A stretch of DNA of 64,000 bases from an uncultured Thalassotalea sp. (GCA_947492575.1 CANLNK010000001.1:1302001-1366000), one strand, 5' to 3'; shown: positions 37,930 through 47,727, counted from the first letter of the stretch. The notes: generated by a model not told the origin, from the sequence alone. Translations and numbers: made by a program.

Positions 37930-38964
37930 TTGGAATTTTTATACGACTACGGGTTATTTTTAGCCAAAACTGTCACTTTCGTTATTGCCATTGCTGCCAT
38001 CGTAGCGCTTGTTGCAGGTGCTGCAATAAAGCAAAAAGCGAAGAAAGGCGAATTGGAAATAGAAGATTTATCTGAACATTTTGAAGATGTGGAAGACGAA
38101 ATTGTTCATGCCTTACTGAGCAAAGAAGAAATAAAAGAGAAAGAGAAGCAAGATAAGAAAGCTGCTAAAGCGCAGGCAAAAGCGATTAAAAATGGTGAAA
38201 AGCCAGAAGAAAAGCCACGTATGTACGTACTAGATTTTAATGGTAGTATTGATGCTAAAGAAGTCTCTAGTTTACGCGAAGAAGTCTCGGCGATTTTATC
38301 GGTTGCTAACAAAGAAGATGAAGTATTTGTTCGATTAGAAAGCGGCGGTGGCATGGTTCATGGCTATGGTCTAGCGTCTTCGCAATTAGATCGTCTCCGT
38401 CAGCGTGAAATTCCTTTAACAATTGCGGTTGATAAAGTGGCTGCAAGCGGTGGTTACATGATGGCATGTGTTGCCAATAAGATTATTGCAGCACCGTTTG
38501 CAATTCTTGGGTCGATTGGTGTGATTGCACAAATTCCTAACTTCAATAAGTTACTTAAAAAGAACGATATCGACTTTGAACAGCTAACTGCTGGTGAGTA
38601 CAAGCGCACGTTAACTATGTTTGGTGAGAATACCGATAAAGGGCGTGAAAAGTTTGTTGAAGAGCTTGAAGATACGCATCGTTTATTCAAAACTTTCGTA
38701 AGTGAACGCCGTCCAACGCTTGATATGGCAAAAGTAGCAACAGGTGAGCACTGGTTTGGTACAACAGCGCATGAACTTGGTTTAGTTGATGAGATTAAAA
38801 CCAGTGATGACTATCTGTTTGAAGCAGCGAAAACTCACAGAATTGTAGGCCTTAAATACGCTGTGAAAAAAGGGTTGGCGGAAAAGTTATCTAAGGCGGC
38901 TTCTTTGTCGTTTGATGCAGTGCTGTCAAAACTAACGCAGCGCAACCGTATTTTCCCAAGCTAG
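37930..38964 (+). CDS. sohB: Probable protease SohB (signal peptide peptidase A family)
   Basis: I choose the TTG at 37930 because the protein then begins MEFLYDYGLFLAK, aligning with E. coli MELLSEYGLFLAK, and a GGAG site lies seven bases upstream; an earlier in-frame TTG at 37918 adds four residues. The 344-residue protein has an N-terminal membrane helix, a Lys/Glu-rich stretch (residues about 60-98) and an S49 protease domain with Ser173 in AASGGYM and Lys225 in YKRTLT as the expected Ser-Lys dyad. It acts at the inner membrane on the periplasmic side. Confidence 0.93.
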   Translation: MEFLYDYGLFLAKTVTFVIAIAAIVALVAGAAIKQKAKKGELEIEDLSEHFEDVEDEIVHALLSKEEIKEKEKQDKKAAKAQAKAIKNGEKPEEKPRMYVLDFNGSIDAKEVSSLREEVSAILSVANKEDEVFVRLESGGGMVHGYGLASSQLDRLRQREIPLTIAVDKVAASGGYMMACVANKIIAAPFAILGSIGVIAQIPNFNKLLKKNDIDFEQLTAGEYKRTLTMFGENTDKGREKFVEELEDTHRLFKTFVSERRPTLDMAKVATGEHWFGTTAHELGLVDEIKTSDDYLFEAAKTHRIVGLKYAVKKGLAEKLSKAASLSFDAVLSKLTQRNRIFPS

Positions 38965-39017
38965 CTGAATTGCTCGATTGAATTTGCTAAGCCAATCCAT
39001 GTTGTAGGAGTTTATTG

Positions 39018-39683
39018 ATGAATCCAGAGTTTTGGCATAAGTGTTGGGAACGCAATACTATCGGTTTTCATCAGCCGAGCGTTCATCAATTTTTAACAGA
39101 ACAAGTAACAAGCTTATTGAGTAGGGAAGGCTCTGCTAATGCCGAAAAGCCTAATATCTTCATTCCGTTGTGCGGTAAGTCACTTGATATGTTGTGGTGG
39201 GCAGAACATGGGAATTTGATTGGCAGTGAGCTCAGCGATATTGCCTGTCAGGACTTCTTTAGTGAAAACCAGTTAACCCCAGAAGTAACAAGCGAGGGGG
39301 AACATCAGCTTTATCAGTTTGCTAACTTAGCGATTTATCAAGGTGATTTTTTCCAACTAACGTCTACTCAGTTTCCTCGGTTTGATTATATTTATGATCG
39401 TGCGGCATTGATTGCCTTACCACCAGCTTTACGTCAGCAATATGTTAATCACTTAGCAAGTTTTATTGCTGAAAGCACTGAGCTTTTGCTTATCAATTTA
39501 GAATACCCAGCTGGGGAATTAGAGGGGCCGCCATTTACTATTTCAGCAGATCTTGTTCACCAGTTATTTAGTGATTTTGATGTGACCGAAGTAGCTGCGC
39601 GAGAACTTCAGGGCGACCAATTTGCGTCGAGAGCTTTACCTGTATCAAAGCTTACTGAGCGGTTGTTTTTAATTAAACGCTAA
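39018..39683 (+). CDS. tpm: Thiopurine S-methyltransferase family protein
   Basis: The 221-residue methyltransferase starts MNPEFWHKCWERNTIGFHQP and has the SAM-binding IFIPLCGKSLDMLWWAEHG (residues about 51-69) and YDRAALIALPPALRQQY motifs of bacterial Tpm. These enzymes methylate thiopurines and also tellurite or selenite compounds. An AGGAG site lies seven bases before the ATG at 39018. It is monocistronic, with its own terminator. Confidence 0.92.
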   Translation: MNPEFWHKCWERNTIGFHQPSVHQFLTEQVTSLLSREGSANAEKPNIFIPLCGKSLDMLWWAEHGNLIGSELSDIACQDFFSENQLTPEVTSEGEHQLYQFANLAIYQGDFFQLTSTQFPRFDYIYDRAALIALPPALRQQYVNHLASFIAESTELLLINLEYPAGELEGPPFTISADLVHQLFSDFDVTEVAARELQGDQFASRALPVSKLTERLFLIKR

Positions 39684-39707
39684 TGCATATTCTGGTCGTA
39701 ACTCATT

Positions 39708-39732
39708 AAAAGGCGCTTTGGCGCCTTTTTTT
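39708..39732 (+). terminator. Terminator after tpm
   Basis: AAAGGCGC / GCGCCTTT stem followed by a T run, 25 bases after the tpm stop. Confidence 0.85.
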
Positions 39733-39879
39733 ATGGCTATGCTCCCCCTAAATAAGCTTTTCATCTCTAATTCGAGCTGCATTTCAGTAACACTTTTTCT
39801 TGTATTTATATGTTTATTTGCGGAAGAAACGATCTTTTTATCAAAAAATGATCCTTGGACCATCTGAATTCTTATATTA

Positions 39880-39899
39880 TACTGTTTAAATGTACAGTG
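39880..39899 (+). promoter_or_regulatory. LexA (SOS) box upstream of imuA
   Basis: The sequence has CTGT-N8-ACAG (39882-39897) with TA before it and TG after it, a near-ideal gammaproteobacterial SOS box. It lies 25 bases before the imuA ATG, so LexA would block the whole imuA-imuB-dnaE2 transcript. No other copy was noticed in the window. Confidence 0.88.
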
Positions 39900-39924
39900 T
39901 TTCGCATGAGTATGGTGGTATGAA

Positions 39925-40641
39925 ATGACGCAAGTGATCGAACAGTTGAAAAATAAAGCGTTAGTTTGGCAAGGTAATCAGTTTACTGCGACGACAGATT
40001 ACTTAACTTCTGGCTACCAGGCGTTAGACGCAGCACTCGGGGGCGGCTTACCTGTTAAAGGTGTCATTGACGTTCGCACCATGATGGGCATTGGTGAATT
40101 AAGGTTGTTGTTGCCGTATTTAGCTTGTGCATCATCTAAGGCGGCTGTTGTCTTCATTGCGCCACCGTCATTAATGAGTGCCGAAAGTTTAGCGAGTGCG
40201 GGTGTCGATATTAAGCAAGTCGTAGTACTCAGTGCCGGTGGCGATGATGCACTTTGGTGTGCTGAACAATGTTTAAAGAGTGGTAGTTGTGCCAGCGTAG
40301 TATTGTGGCATCAGCAGTTTGAGATTCATCAAATCAGACGCTTAAACCTAGCTTGTGAGCAAGGTGAGGCTTCCTTATTCATTATGCGTAGCCCTCAGCC
40401 TAATACCGTTAGTTTACCTGTCACGTTAACGCTATCGCTTGCACCGAGTACTATTGGCATTAATGTAAGTGTTGATAAGCGTAAGGCTGGCGCACCTGTG
40501 GCTCAGTTTAGTGTCGATATGGCAGAGCTTTGGCCTGAATTTGCGAATAAAGACAATATCTCGAGGACTGAAGCTGAAAGAATGGCTGTTCATCGCTCGA
40601 GCAATGTTGTGCCGTTTACAGAGCTTAAACGTCGAGCCTAG
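39925..40641 (+). CDS. imuA: Translesion synthesis accessory protein ImuA
   Basis: This 238-residue RecA/SulA-like protein is the first gene of the mutasome cassette. It has the typical LTSGYQALDAALGGGLPVKG start (residues about 28-47) and the RTMMGIGELRLLLPYLA segment that replaces a Walker A loop. ImuA recruits and regulates ImuB and DnaE2 during damage-induced mutagenesis. A clear ribosome binding site is lacking. The gene lies directly behind the LexA box and three bases before imuB. Confidence 0.92.
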   Translation: MTQVIEQLKNKALVWQGNQFTATTDYLTSGYQALDAALGGGLPVKGVIDVRTMMGIGELRLLLPYLACASSKAAVVFIAPPSLMSAESLASAGVDIKQVVVLSAGGDDALWCAEQCLKSGSCASVVLWHQQFEIHQIRRLNLACEQGEASLFIMRSPQPNTVSLPVTLTLSLAPSTIGINVSVDKRKAGAPVAQFSVDMAELWPEFANKDNISRTEAERMAVHRSSNVVPFTELKRRA

Positions 40642-40644
40642 TTT

Positions 40645-42270
40645 ATGCTCTGGGGGTATTTATATTTTCCACAGTTACAGCTCGACTTACTTACCAAGCT
40701 AAATCGTAAGTTAAGCGCTGATGACTGTAATGATGATGGCAATGGTACTAATGACGGTAATTGTGGCAATGATCAAAAGGCCAGCAATAAGCCGATTGCC
40801 ATCATTGACACCCAACATCACCAAGTTATCCAACTTAACCCCGCGGCTCAACAGCAAGGGGTTAGTTTGATGATGGGGCTCGCAACCGCAGCAGCTTTGT
40901 GTAATGAGCTACATGTTATTCCTTACGATGAACGACTCGAACAACAAGAGCTTTCGAGGATCGTTGAACACTTATATGACAACGTGGCAGATATAGCTTG
41001 TGACGGAGCAACTGGACTTTATTTGCGTTTTGGTAACATGTTACGTCTTTATAACGGCATAGAACCGTTGGCAGCTAAACTTCATCAGCTATTAGGTGGT
41101 TTAGCGGTACGTTATCATTATGCGAGCGCATACAGCCCAACAGCGGCTAAAGTATTAGCAGAGTCAAAGTTCGACTGTTTTGAAGAAGACAAAAAGCGTA
41201 TCGACAAAGTACTGGCTAAGCTGCCTGTTACTCATGTTTTTAAGCAAACCCTAGAGCAACAGCAGTTGGCTCGCTTAGGTATTGAACATCTTTCACAATT
41301 GCAGCAGCTGCCTATTGCTGATTTATCTAAACGCTTTTCACAGAGCTTTTTACACGATTACTTAAGGCTGATGGGCAAAAAACTGATGAATATCGAGTTT
41401 TATCAGCCTAAGCCTCATTTTTACTATCACTTAGAGCTCCTTTATGAGATTTCGCGAGTCGAAGTATTATTAAAGCCTGTTGCGCTTGTACTAGATAAGC
41501 TCGCACACTTTTTATTAGTGCGAAGCTATGCGAGCCATATGTTGACCTTAACTTGTTACTATCGTGATGGTAGTGATATTCGTTGGGAAATACACAGCGC
41601 AGAGCCGTGTGATAGCGCAGCGCAATGGCATCAACTTATCGCTTTACAGTTGGCAAAAATTCGTTTTACTCAGCCTGTGGTAGCAATCGCACTTGATTGC
41701 ACTCAGCTAGCGTTAAAAACGAGTATTACACCAGATTTATTTGCTGCCAATGTACCTCGCCTAAACCTATTAACGTTAGTCAGTTTGTTGCAAGCTAAGC
41801 TTGGGCAGGAACATGTTCAAAAGCTCAACACTAATGCTGAACATCAACCCGAGCTTGCTAATCAAATGATAAGTGTTTGGCAATCTGATAATGAGGCAAA
41901 CAAACGAGACGTACTAAAAACAGAGCGTGCTGCTTTTCAGCACTTTCCTGATCATATGCCTCATCATAGTTTTAGAAATAAGTCTCAAAATGATCCTCAA
42001 AATAGTCTTCAGGATAAACCTGACGACAAGCCTCAAGGTAAATATTTACTTAACCATTCGCCGATTTTGAGACCAAGTTATCTGTTAGTTACGCCAGAAC
42101 CATTAACTGAAAGGGTTAGTATTATTCATGGTCCTGAGCGGATAGAAACTGGTTGGTGGCAGCAAACTGTCGTGCGTGATTACTTTGTTGCTTATAACGA
42201 GCAAAAACAGTGGTGTTGGGTTTATCGAGATCATGAATCACGTTGGTTTCTACATGGTTATTTCGGCTAA
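40645..42270 (+). CDS. imuB: DNA polymerase Y family protein ImuB
   Basis: The 541-residue Y-family protein starts MLWGYLYFPQLQLDLL, without the catalytic acid of active Y polymerases, as expected for ImuB, which acts as a clamp-binding adaptor for DnaE2. A Y-family core follows to about residue 380. Two low-complexity insertions are notable: an Asp/Asn/Gly-rich one near residues 25-44 (40719-40776) and five 12-base units at 41980-42039 encoding KSQN, DPQN, SLQD, KPDD and KPQG. The C-terminus (ETGWWQQTVVRDYFVAY, WVYRDHESRWFLHGYFG) is ImuB-like. Confidence 0.93.
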   Translation: MLWGYLYFPQLQLDLLTKLNRKLSADDCNDDGNGTNDGNCGNDQKASNKPIAIIDTQHHQVIQLNPAAQQQGVSLMMGLATAAALCNELHVIPYDERLEQQELSRIVEHLYDNVADIACDGATGLYLRFGNMLRLYNGIEPLAAKLHQLLGGLAVRYHYASAYSPTAAKVLAESKFDCFEEDKKRIDKVLAKLPVTHVFKQTLEQQQLARLGIEHLSQLQQLPIADLSKRFSQSFLHDYLRLMGKKLMNIEFYQPKPHFYYHLELLYEISRVEVLLKPVALVLDKLAHFLLVRSYASHMLTLTCYYRDGSDIRWEIHSAEPCDSAAQWHQLIALQLAKIRFTQPVVAIALDCTQLALKTSITPDLFAANVPRLNLLTLVSLLQAKLGQEHVQKLNTNAEHQPELANQMISVWQSDNEANKRDVLKTERAAFQHFPDHMPHHSFRNKSQNDPQNSLQDKPDDKPQGKYLLNHSPILRPSYLLVTPEPLTERVSIIHGPERIETGWWQQTVVRDYFVAYNEQKQWCWVYRDHESRWFLHGYFG

Positions 42271-42295
42271 TGATTTACTCAATTAGGCAAAGTTG

Positions 42296-45200
42296 ATGAC
42301 AGCATTTTCAGAGCTTATTTGCCAAAGTAACTTCTCTTTCCTTGAAGGGGCTTCACACCCAGAAGAGCTGGTGACACAAGCGGCAGCACAGGGATATCAG
42401 GCAATCGCAATCACTGATGAGTGCTCTGTTGCAGGCGTAGTAAGAGCCTATAGCCACATAGAAACAGAGCAACTCAATATCAAGCTGATTATTGGCGCGA
42501 TGTTCCGGCTAACGTTAGCTGAAGAGTTACATCTAAAGCTAGTGTTATTGTGTCCCAATCGACAAGCCTATGCTGAGCTTTGCCGCATTATCACCAATAG
42601 CCGTAGGCGTGCAGAAAAAGGGCAATACCAGCTACATGAGTGGGATTTAAAGTCGGTTAAGCACTGTTACGCTATTTGGGTACCGAGTCACCAGCAGGTA
42701 GCTAATGAGTTTTGGGGACCTTGGCTAAAACGTCACTTTGGTTATCGTTTGTATTTAGCGATAAGCCGTCAGCTAACCAATGGGGAGCACCGTTATCTTG
42801 AATATTGTCGAACACTGGCAAGCAAGTACAAGATCCCTCGAGTAGCGAGTAGCTTAGCTTTGATGCACAGTAAGTCCCGATTACCCCTGCAACACACATT
42901 AACTGCAGTTAAACATAATGTTGCTATCGAACAGCTGGGTTTGAATAAGCTGAGCAATGGCGAGCGCAATTTACGGTCAATTGCCAAGCTTAATAAGCTC
43001 TTTGAACCAGAGGAATTGCTCAATACTTGTTTACTCGCAGGACTTTGTCATTTCGAACTATCTGAGTTGCAATATGAATATCCTTCCGAGCTTATTCCAC
43101 AGGGAATAAGTGCTACAGACTACTTGCGGGAATTAGTGGATAAAGGACAAAAAATTAGGTTTCCTGACGGTGTACCGGAGGACATTGCTGACACAATCGC
43201 CAAAGAACTTACCTTAATCACGGAGCTTGGCTACGAACATTTTTTTATTACCATCTACGATATTATTCAGTTTGCTAAAAGCCGTGAAATTCTCTACCAA
43301 GGGCGAGGCTCAGCAGCTAACTCTGTGGTGTGCTATTGCCTTGAAATTACGTCTGTTGATCCGAGGCAAATCTCTGTTTTGTTTGAACGATTTATTTCGC
43401 AAGAGAGAAAAGAGCCTCCCGACATAGATGTTGATTTCGAGCACGAACGACGTGAAGAAGTCTTTCAGTATGTCTATCAAAAATACGGTAGAGAGCGCAC
43501 CGCAATTGCCGCGACAGTAATCACTTACCGATTAAAGAGTGCTATTCGCGATGTTGGTAAGGCGCTGGCAATTGACGAAACGCAACTGGACTTTTTCATC
43601 AAAAATATTAATCGGCGAGATCGCTCACAGACTTGGTTTACGCAACTCAGTGAACTAGGGTTAGACGCCAATGGCCGCCAAGGACAGCTTTTTATTCGTT
43701 TAGTAGAGCAAATAAAAGGGTTTCCGCGTCACTTGTCTCAACACGTCGGTGGTTTTGTGATATCTCGAGGACCGCTTTATGAATTAGTGCCTGTAGAAAA
43801 TGCCGCCATGGCAGATCGCACAGTTGTACAGTGGGACAAAGATGACTTAAATACATTATCTTTATTGAAAGTCGATATTCTCGCGCTGGGTATGTTAACG
43901 GCTATTCGAAAGGCTTTCGCTCTGGTGACAAAGCATTATCAGCGCCCCTTATCGATTGCAGATATCACTCGCTTACCTGACGATGCTGGTGTGTACCACA
44001 TGGTGCAGCAAGCTGATACCGTAGGTGTTTTCCAAATTGAATCACGCGCGCAAATGAGTATGCTGCCTAGGCTAAAACCTAACTGCTATTACGACTTAGT
44101 TGTGCAAATTGCCATTGTTCGCCCTGGCCCTATTCAAGGTGGGATGGTCCATCCTTATCTTAAGCGGAGAAATGGCGATGAACCCATTGAATATCCGTCT
44201 GAGGCATTGAAGTCGGTATTATCACGCACTATGGGCGTCCCCATTTTTCAAGAACAAGTGATTAAGCTTGCAATGGTTGCTGCTGGCTTTACTGGTGGTG
44301 AAGCAGACCAACTTCGCCGTGCCATGGGTAAGTGGAAGAAAACCGGTGAACTTAATAAGTTTAAGGATAAGTTAGTACATGGCATGCTCGCGAGGGGTTA
44401 TCAGCCAGATTACGCTGAACAAATATTTCAGCAAATTTGTGGTTTCGGTGAATATGGTTTTCCTGAATCGCATTCAGCTAGCTTTGCGGTGTTGGCTTAT
44501 GTCTCTGCCTGGTTAAAGTACCATTATCCTGCGGTATTCTATTGTAGTTTGCTTAATAGCTTACCTATGGGGTTTTATTCAGCTTCACAGCTTATTCAAG
44601 ATGCTAAACGACATGATATTCTTGTGAGTCCTGTCTGTATTAATCAGTCGTTGTGGCATCATCATTTAGTGGAGGTTGAAGGACAGCTCATATTGCAGCT
44701 AGGCTTTCGCCTGGTGAAAGGTTTTAACGAAGAGGGCGCAGAACAAGTGATAGCCAAACGCCCCTCAGACGGCTTCAGCAATTTCGCGCAAATACAGCAA
44801 TTGCAATTACGTAAAGATCAATATCAGGCGTTAGCCAGTGCTAACTGTTTTCAACAGTTAAGTAGCAACCGTTATGCTGCTCGTTGGCATTTACTTGATC
44901 AAGATTATCAGTTGCCTTTATTTGCTGATGCTTTAGTAAATGAAGCAGCTTTAAGCGACACTGTTTCAAGCAGCCCAGCCTCAAGTGAGCTTGCCAATGA
45001 GCCGATTGCTAGCTCAGCTCGTAATAACTTAACAGTCAATGTAAGTGCTAAAAGTGTAAGTGTAAAAAGTGCAAATGCTAAGCGCGTAAACGCAAAATGC
45101 GCAAATACTAAGCATAGTAATGACCAAGCCAATTTATCAAACGTTGCAGAGTCGCCAAGTGTTTATCAAATTGTACCGAGTGAATATCAAGACCTAATAG

Positions 45201-45598
45201 AGGATTATGCAGCGACAGGGTTAAGTTTGCACAAACACCCAATACAGTTGTTACGAGAAGCGGGGCAACTGTCGCGAGTGACGACCGCTAAAGCATTAAA
45301 AACAATTCGACATAAACAAACAGTAACAGTAGCTGGTGTCGTAATTGGTAGGCAAAGCCCAGGTACTGCAGCAGGCGTCACCTTTGTGACTCTAGAAGAT
45401 GATACGGGCAATGTTAATGTTGTGGTGTGGGTTGCAACTGCACGTGCTCAGAAACAGGCTTTTCTCGCTAGTAAAGTTTTAAAGGTTACAGGTATTGTTG
45501 AACGGGAAGGCGATGTTATTCATGTGATTGCTGGGCGCCTTCAAGACATTACAGATACACTTGATGGTCTTAATAGCTATTCGCGAGATTTTCATTAG
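42296..45598 (+). CDS. dnaE2: Error-prone DNA polymerase DnaE2 (ImuC)
   Basis: From the ATG at 42296 (a TTG lies one codon earlier) the C-family polymerase has 1100 residues. It has an N-terminal PHP domain (SNFSFLEGASHPEELV), the catalytic acids Asp376, Asp378 and Asp380 in PPDIDVDFEHER, the finger and thumb regions, and a C-terminal OB fold (VTVAGVVIGRQSPGTA). It lacks the polymerase III alpha tail. It performs translesion synthesis with ImuA and ImuB. Between the HhH region and the OB fold is a variable linker (about residues 890-955) that contains five 15-base units at 45038-45112, encoding NVSAK, SVSVK, SANAK, RVNAK and CANTK. Confidence 0.95.
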   Translation: MTAFSELICQSNFSFLEGASHPEELVTQAAAQGYQAIAITDECSVAGVVRAYSHIETEQLNIKLIIGAMFRLTLAEELHLKLVLLCPNRQAYAELCRIITNSRRRAEKGQYQLHEWDLKSVKHCYAIWVPSHQQVANEFWGPWLKRHFGYRLYLAISRQLTNGEHRYLEYCRTLASKYKIPRVASSLALMHSKSRLPLQHTLTAVKHNVAIEQLGLNKLSNGERNLRSIAKLNKLFEPEELLNTCLLAGLCHFELSELQYEYPSELIPQGISATDYLRELVDKGQKIRFPDGVPEDIADTIAKELTLITELGYEHFFITIYDIIQFAKSREILYQGRGSAANSVVCYCLEITSVDPRQISVLFERFISQERKEPPDIDVDFEHERREEVFQYVYQKYGRERTAIAATVITYRLKSAIRDVGKALAIDETQLDFFIKNINRRDRSQTWFTQLSELGLDANGRQGQLFIRLVEQIKGFPRHLSQHVGGFVISRGPLYELVPVENAAMADRTVVQWDKDDLNTLSLLKVDILALGMLTAIRKAFALVTKHYQRPLSIADITRLPDDAGVYHMVQQADTVGVFQIESRAQMSMLPRLKPNCYYDLVVQIAIVRPGPIQGGMVHPYLKRRNGDEPIEYPSEALKSVLSRTMGVPIFQEQVIKLAMVAAGFTGGEADQLRRAMGKWKKTGELNKFKDKLVHGMLARGYQPDYAEQIFQQICGFGEYGFPESHSASFAVLAYVSAWLKYHYPAVFYCSLLNSLPMGFYSASQLIQDAKRHDILVSPVCINQSLWHHHLVEVEGQLILQLGFRLVKGFNEEGAEQVIAKRPSDGFSNFAQIQQLQLRKDQYQALASANCFQQLSSNRYAARWHLLDQDYQLPLFADALVNEAALSDTVSSSPASSELANEPIASSARNNLTVNVSAKSVSVKSANAKRVNAKCANTKHSNDQANLSNVAESPSVYQIVPSEYQDLIEDYAATGLSLHKHPIQLLREAGQLSRVTTAKALKTIRHKQTVTVAGVVIGRQSPGTAAGVTFVTLEDDTGNVNVVVWVATARAQKQAFLASKVLKVTGIVEREGDVIHVIAGRLQDITDTLDGLNSYSRDFH

Positions 45599-45616
45599 TA
45601 AAATAAGTAAAGCTAC

Positions 45617-46018
45617 ATGTATTCAAATCAGCGACGTAATAAAAACCGTAATTACCAAATTAAGAAACGCGGTATTAAAGATGATTATATCGATCGACAA
45701 ATTAGCGTTATTCATGAGGCGATAGTGGATAAGTTGATTGCTAATCCAGAACTAGTTGCTCAAGTGCAATCACGCTTAGATCATAAAAGAGAAGAGGGCA
45801 CCATACGTTATGGTGCTTACATTACGTGGACATCTATTTTAGAACTTTATGATGATAAAGAGGCTTTTCGTCGTGGCATTTTGGAAGACTCTCATCAAAT
45901 GAGACGTCTAAGGCGAACAACGCCTTTCGTCGGTATCCTCAATGAGGACGAACGTAGAGCAGCATTGGACGCCGAAGCAATAGGCACAATAGATAAGCCT
46001 GACGTACTTTTTCTTTAA
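45617..46018 (+). CDS. Hypothetical protein downstream of dnaE2, 133 residues
   Basis: The 133-residue product is basic and appears soluble. Residues 1-30 carry many Arg, Lys and Asn (SNQRRNKNRNYQIKKRG), then comes a helix (DRQISVIHEAIVDKLIANPE) and a conserved-looking block (EGTIRYGAYITWTSILELYD, HQMRRLRRTTPFVGILNEDE). I do not recognise a named family. It begins 19 bases after dnaE2, so it could be part of the SOS transcript and a mutasome-linked gene, or be an independent neighbour. It is followed by a strong terminator. Confidence 0.7.
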   Translation: MYSNQRRNKNRNYQIKKRGIKDDYIDRQISVIHEAIVDKLIANPELVAQVQSRLDHKREEGTIRYGAYITWTSILELYDDKEAFRRGILEDSHQMRRLRRTTPFVGILNEDERRAALDAEAIGTIDKPDVLFL

Positions 46019-46040
46019 GAAAACTGCAACCATCAAAATG

Positions 46041-46071
46041 AAAAAGGCGCAGAATAATTCTGCGCCTTTTT
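46041..46071. terminator. Bidirectional terminator
   Basis: A near-perfect stem AAAAAGGCGCAGAAT / ATTCTGCGCCTTTTT sits between the convergent unknown gene and the antiporter gene, with A and T runs on both sides. Confidence 0.9.
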
Positions 46072-46113
46072 GACAGCCCTTTATGAAAGCAAGGAATAAA
46101 ACTTACTTATTTT

Positions 46114-47433
46114 TTATTGCTTGGTTAAGCGCCAAAATGCGATAAGCGCTGCAAAGAATAGAATCATCGGATAAAACGCATAAGCGATTAACTCTATTGG
46201 TGAGATACCAATGGTTGCTCCAAGCAATAATGCTTGTGCACCATAGGGTAATAAGCCCTGGTTAATACAAGCGAAAATATCCAGTAAACTTGCTGATTCA
46301 GCTGGCGTTATTTTTCCATCTTCTGCAAGTTCTTTAGCCGTTTCACCGGTAATAATGATAGATACAGTATTGTTTGCGGTAAAAAAGTTAGCACTGAAAG
46401 CAAGGCTGGCAATCCCTAGGCCTGCTGCTCGTTTGGGGTTATTTGGACTTAACTTACCTGCTAAAGATTTTAACTTGTCGGTCAATGCATCTAATCCGCC
46501 TTGCTTACGCACGAGTTCACTTAGTCCACCAATAAATAAGGCAAGAATAAACACGTCCTGCACGTTGGCAAAACCTGCATTAATATCTTTTGCAAGCGCA
46601 GAAATTTGATAGCCGTTAGTGAATACGCCCACGGCAGCGGCTAGTAAAATACCAATCAATAGCACCACAAACACATTAACGCCGATAAGTGCTAACACTA
46701 AAATAACGATGTAAGGAATGAGTCCAAAAACGTCGACAGGCTCTGTGCTTCGGTAGTCAGCATTGCCGCCAAGAATGCTGAAAATGACCAGTGAAACTAG
46801 CGCTGCAGGCAAGGCAAATTTAAAGTTTACGCGAAACTTATCTTTCATGTGCGCGCCTTGGCTACGTGTTGAGGCGATTGTTGTGTCAGAAATAATCGAC
46901 AAGTTATCACCAAAGATTGCACCTGATAAAATACTGCCCGCTACTAATGCTGGATTTAAGCCGGCTGTATCAATAAAGCCCGCTGCAATAGGAGCAATTG
47001 CAGCAATAGTACCTACCGAAGTTCCCATCGCAGTTGATAAAAAGGCGGCAACTAAAAATAGACCAGGAATAATTAAATAATCTGGGAAGATAGCAAGGCC
47101 GAGTTGCACGCTGGCATCAACACTTCCTGTCGCTTTAGCAACCATCGCAAAAGCACCAGCTAACAAATAAATCATCCCCATGGTGATGATATTGTTGTGT
47201 CCGGCACCTTCAATAAAATCATTTACTTTAGTAGCAATGGCTCCTTTACCCATCCATATAGCTACGATAATTGCGGGAATAATCGCGACACTGCCCGGTA
47301 ATTGATAAAACGCGTAGTCAACGCCTTGTAAGGTTAAATAAATCCCCGTGCCCAAAAACAAGGCTAGGAAAATACCAAAGGGTAGGAGGCTAACTAAACT
47401 CTTGTTGCCAGAATTTACAGAAGTTTCGGTCAT
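46114..47433 (-). CDS. NhaC family Na+/H+ antiporter
   Basis: The 439-residue transporter has about twelve hydrophobic helices. It resembles NhaC-type antiporters: VGTIAAIAPIAAGFIDTAGL, the ISGAIFGDNLSIISDTTIASTR-like region (residues about 172-194) and the NFFTANNTVSIIITGETAKE segment. The family couples Na+ or amino-acid/malate exchange with H+; the ion is not proven here. A Na+/H+ antiporter fits a marine bacterium. It is transcribed alone. Confidence 0.9.
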   Translation of the reverse strand: MTETSVNSGNKSLVSLLPFGIFLALFLGTGIYLTLQGVDYAFYQLPGSVAIIPAIIVAIWMGKGAIATKVNDFIEGAGHNNIITMGMIYLLAGAFAMVAKATGSVDASVQLGLAIFPDYLIIPGLFLVAAFLSTAMGTSVGTIAAIAPIAAGFIDTAGLNPALVAGSILSGAIFGDNLSIISDTTIASTRSQGAHMKDKFRVNFKFALPAALVSLVIFSILGGNADYRSTEPVDVFGLIPYIVILVLALIGVNVFVVLLIGILLAAAVGVFTNGYQISALAKDINAGFANVQDVFILALFIGGLSELVRKQGGLDALTDKLKSLAGKLSPNNPKRAAGLGIASLAFSANFFTANNTVSIIITGETAKELAEDGKITPAESASLLDIFACINQGLLPYGAQALLLGATIGISPIELIAYAFYPMILFFAALIAFWRLTKQ

Positions 47434-47727
47434 TATTTATCTCATGTTATTTTTCTTATGCCTTTTTTATATCACTGGCAGCGAAAAAGTCCTAATGCTA
47501 AGCGAGCGATTATAAGTGCTAAAACAAAAGAGTCAATCTAGATGTTTAGATGGCTAAAAGTTCGTTTTTAATGAAGGGAGGTAATACGACAGGTTAAAGA
47601 GCGGCTGAGTCTATTAAATAAACGCTTGGGTTATTTCTTTTTGTCGAAGTAATAGGGCTACTTTCTAAGCTGTGCTTGTGCTATTCTTGCCGCCAATTTT
47701 AGTTGAACATAAATGCGAAGAAGGCAA

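Noticed and set aside
39669-39863. 64-codon minus-strand frame between tpm and imuA
   Set aside because: It runs antisense through the tpm end and its terminator; no ribosome binding site or family resemblance.
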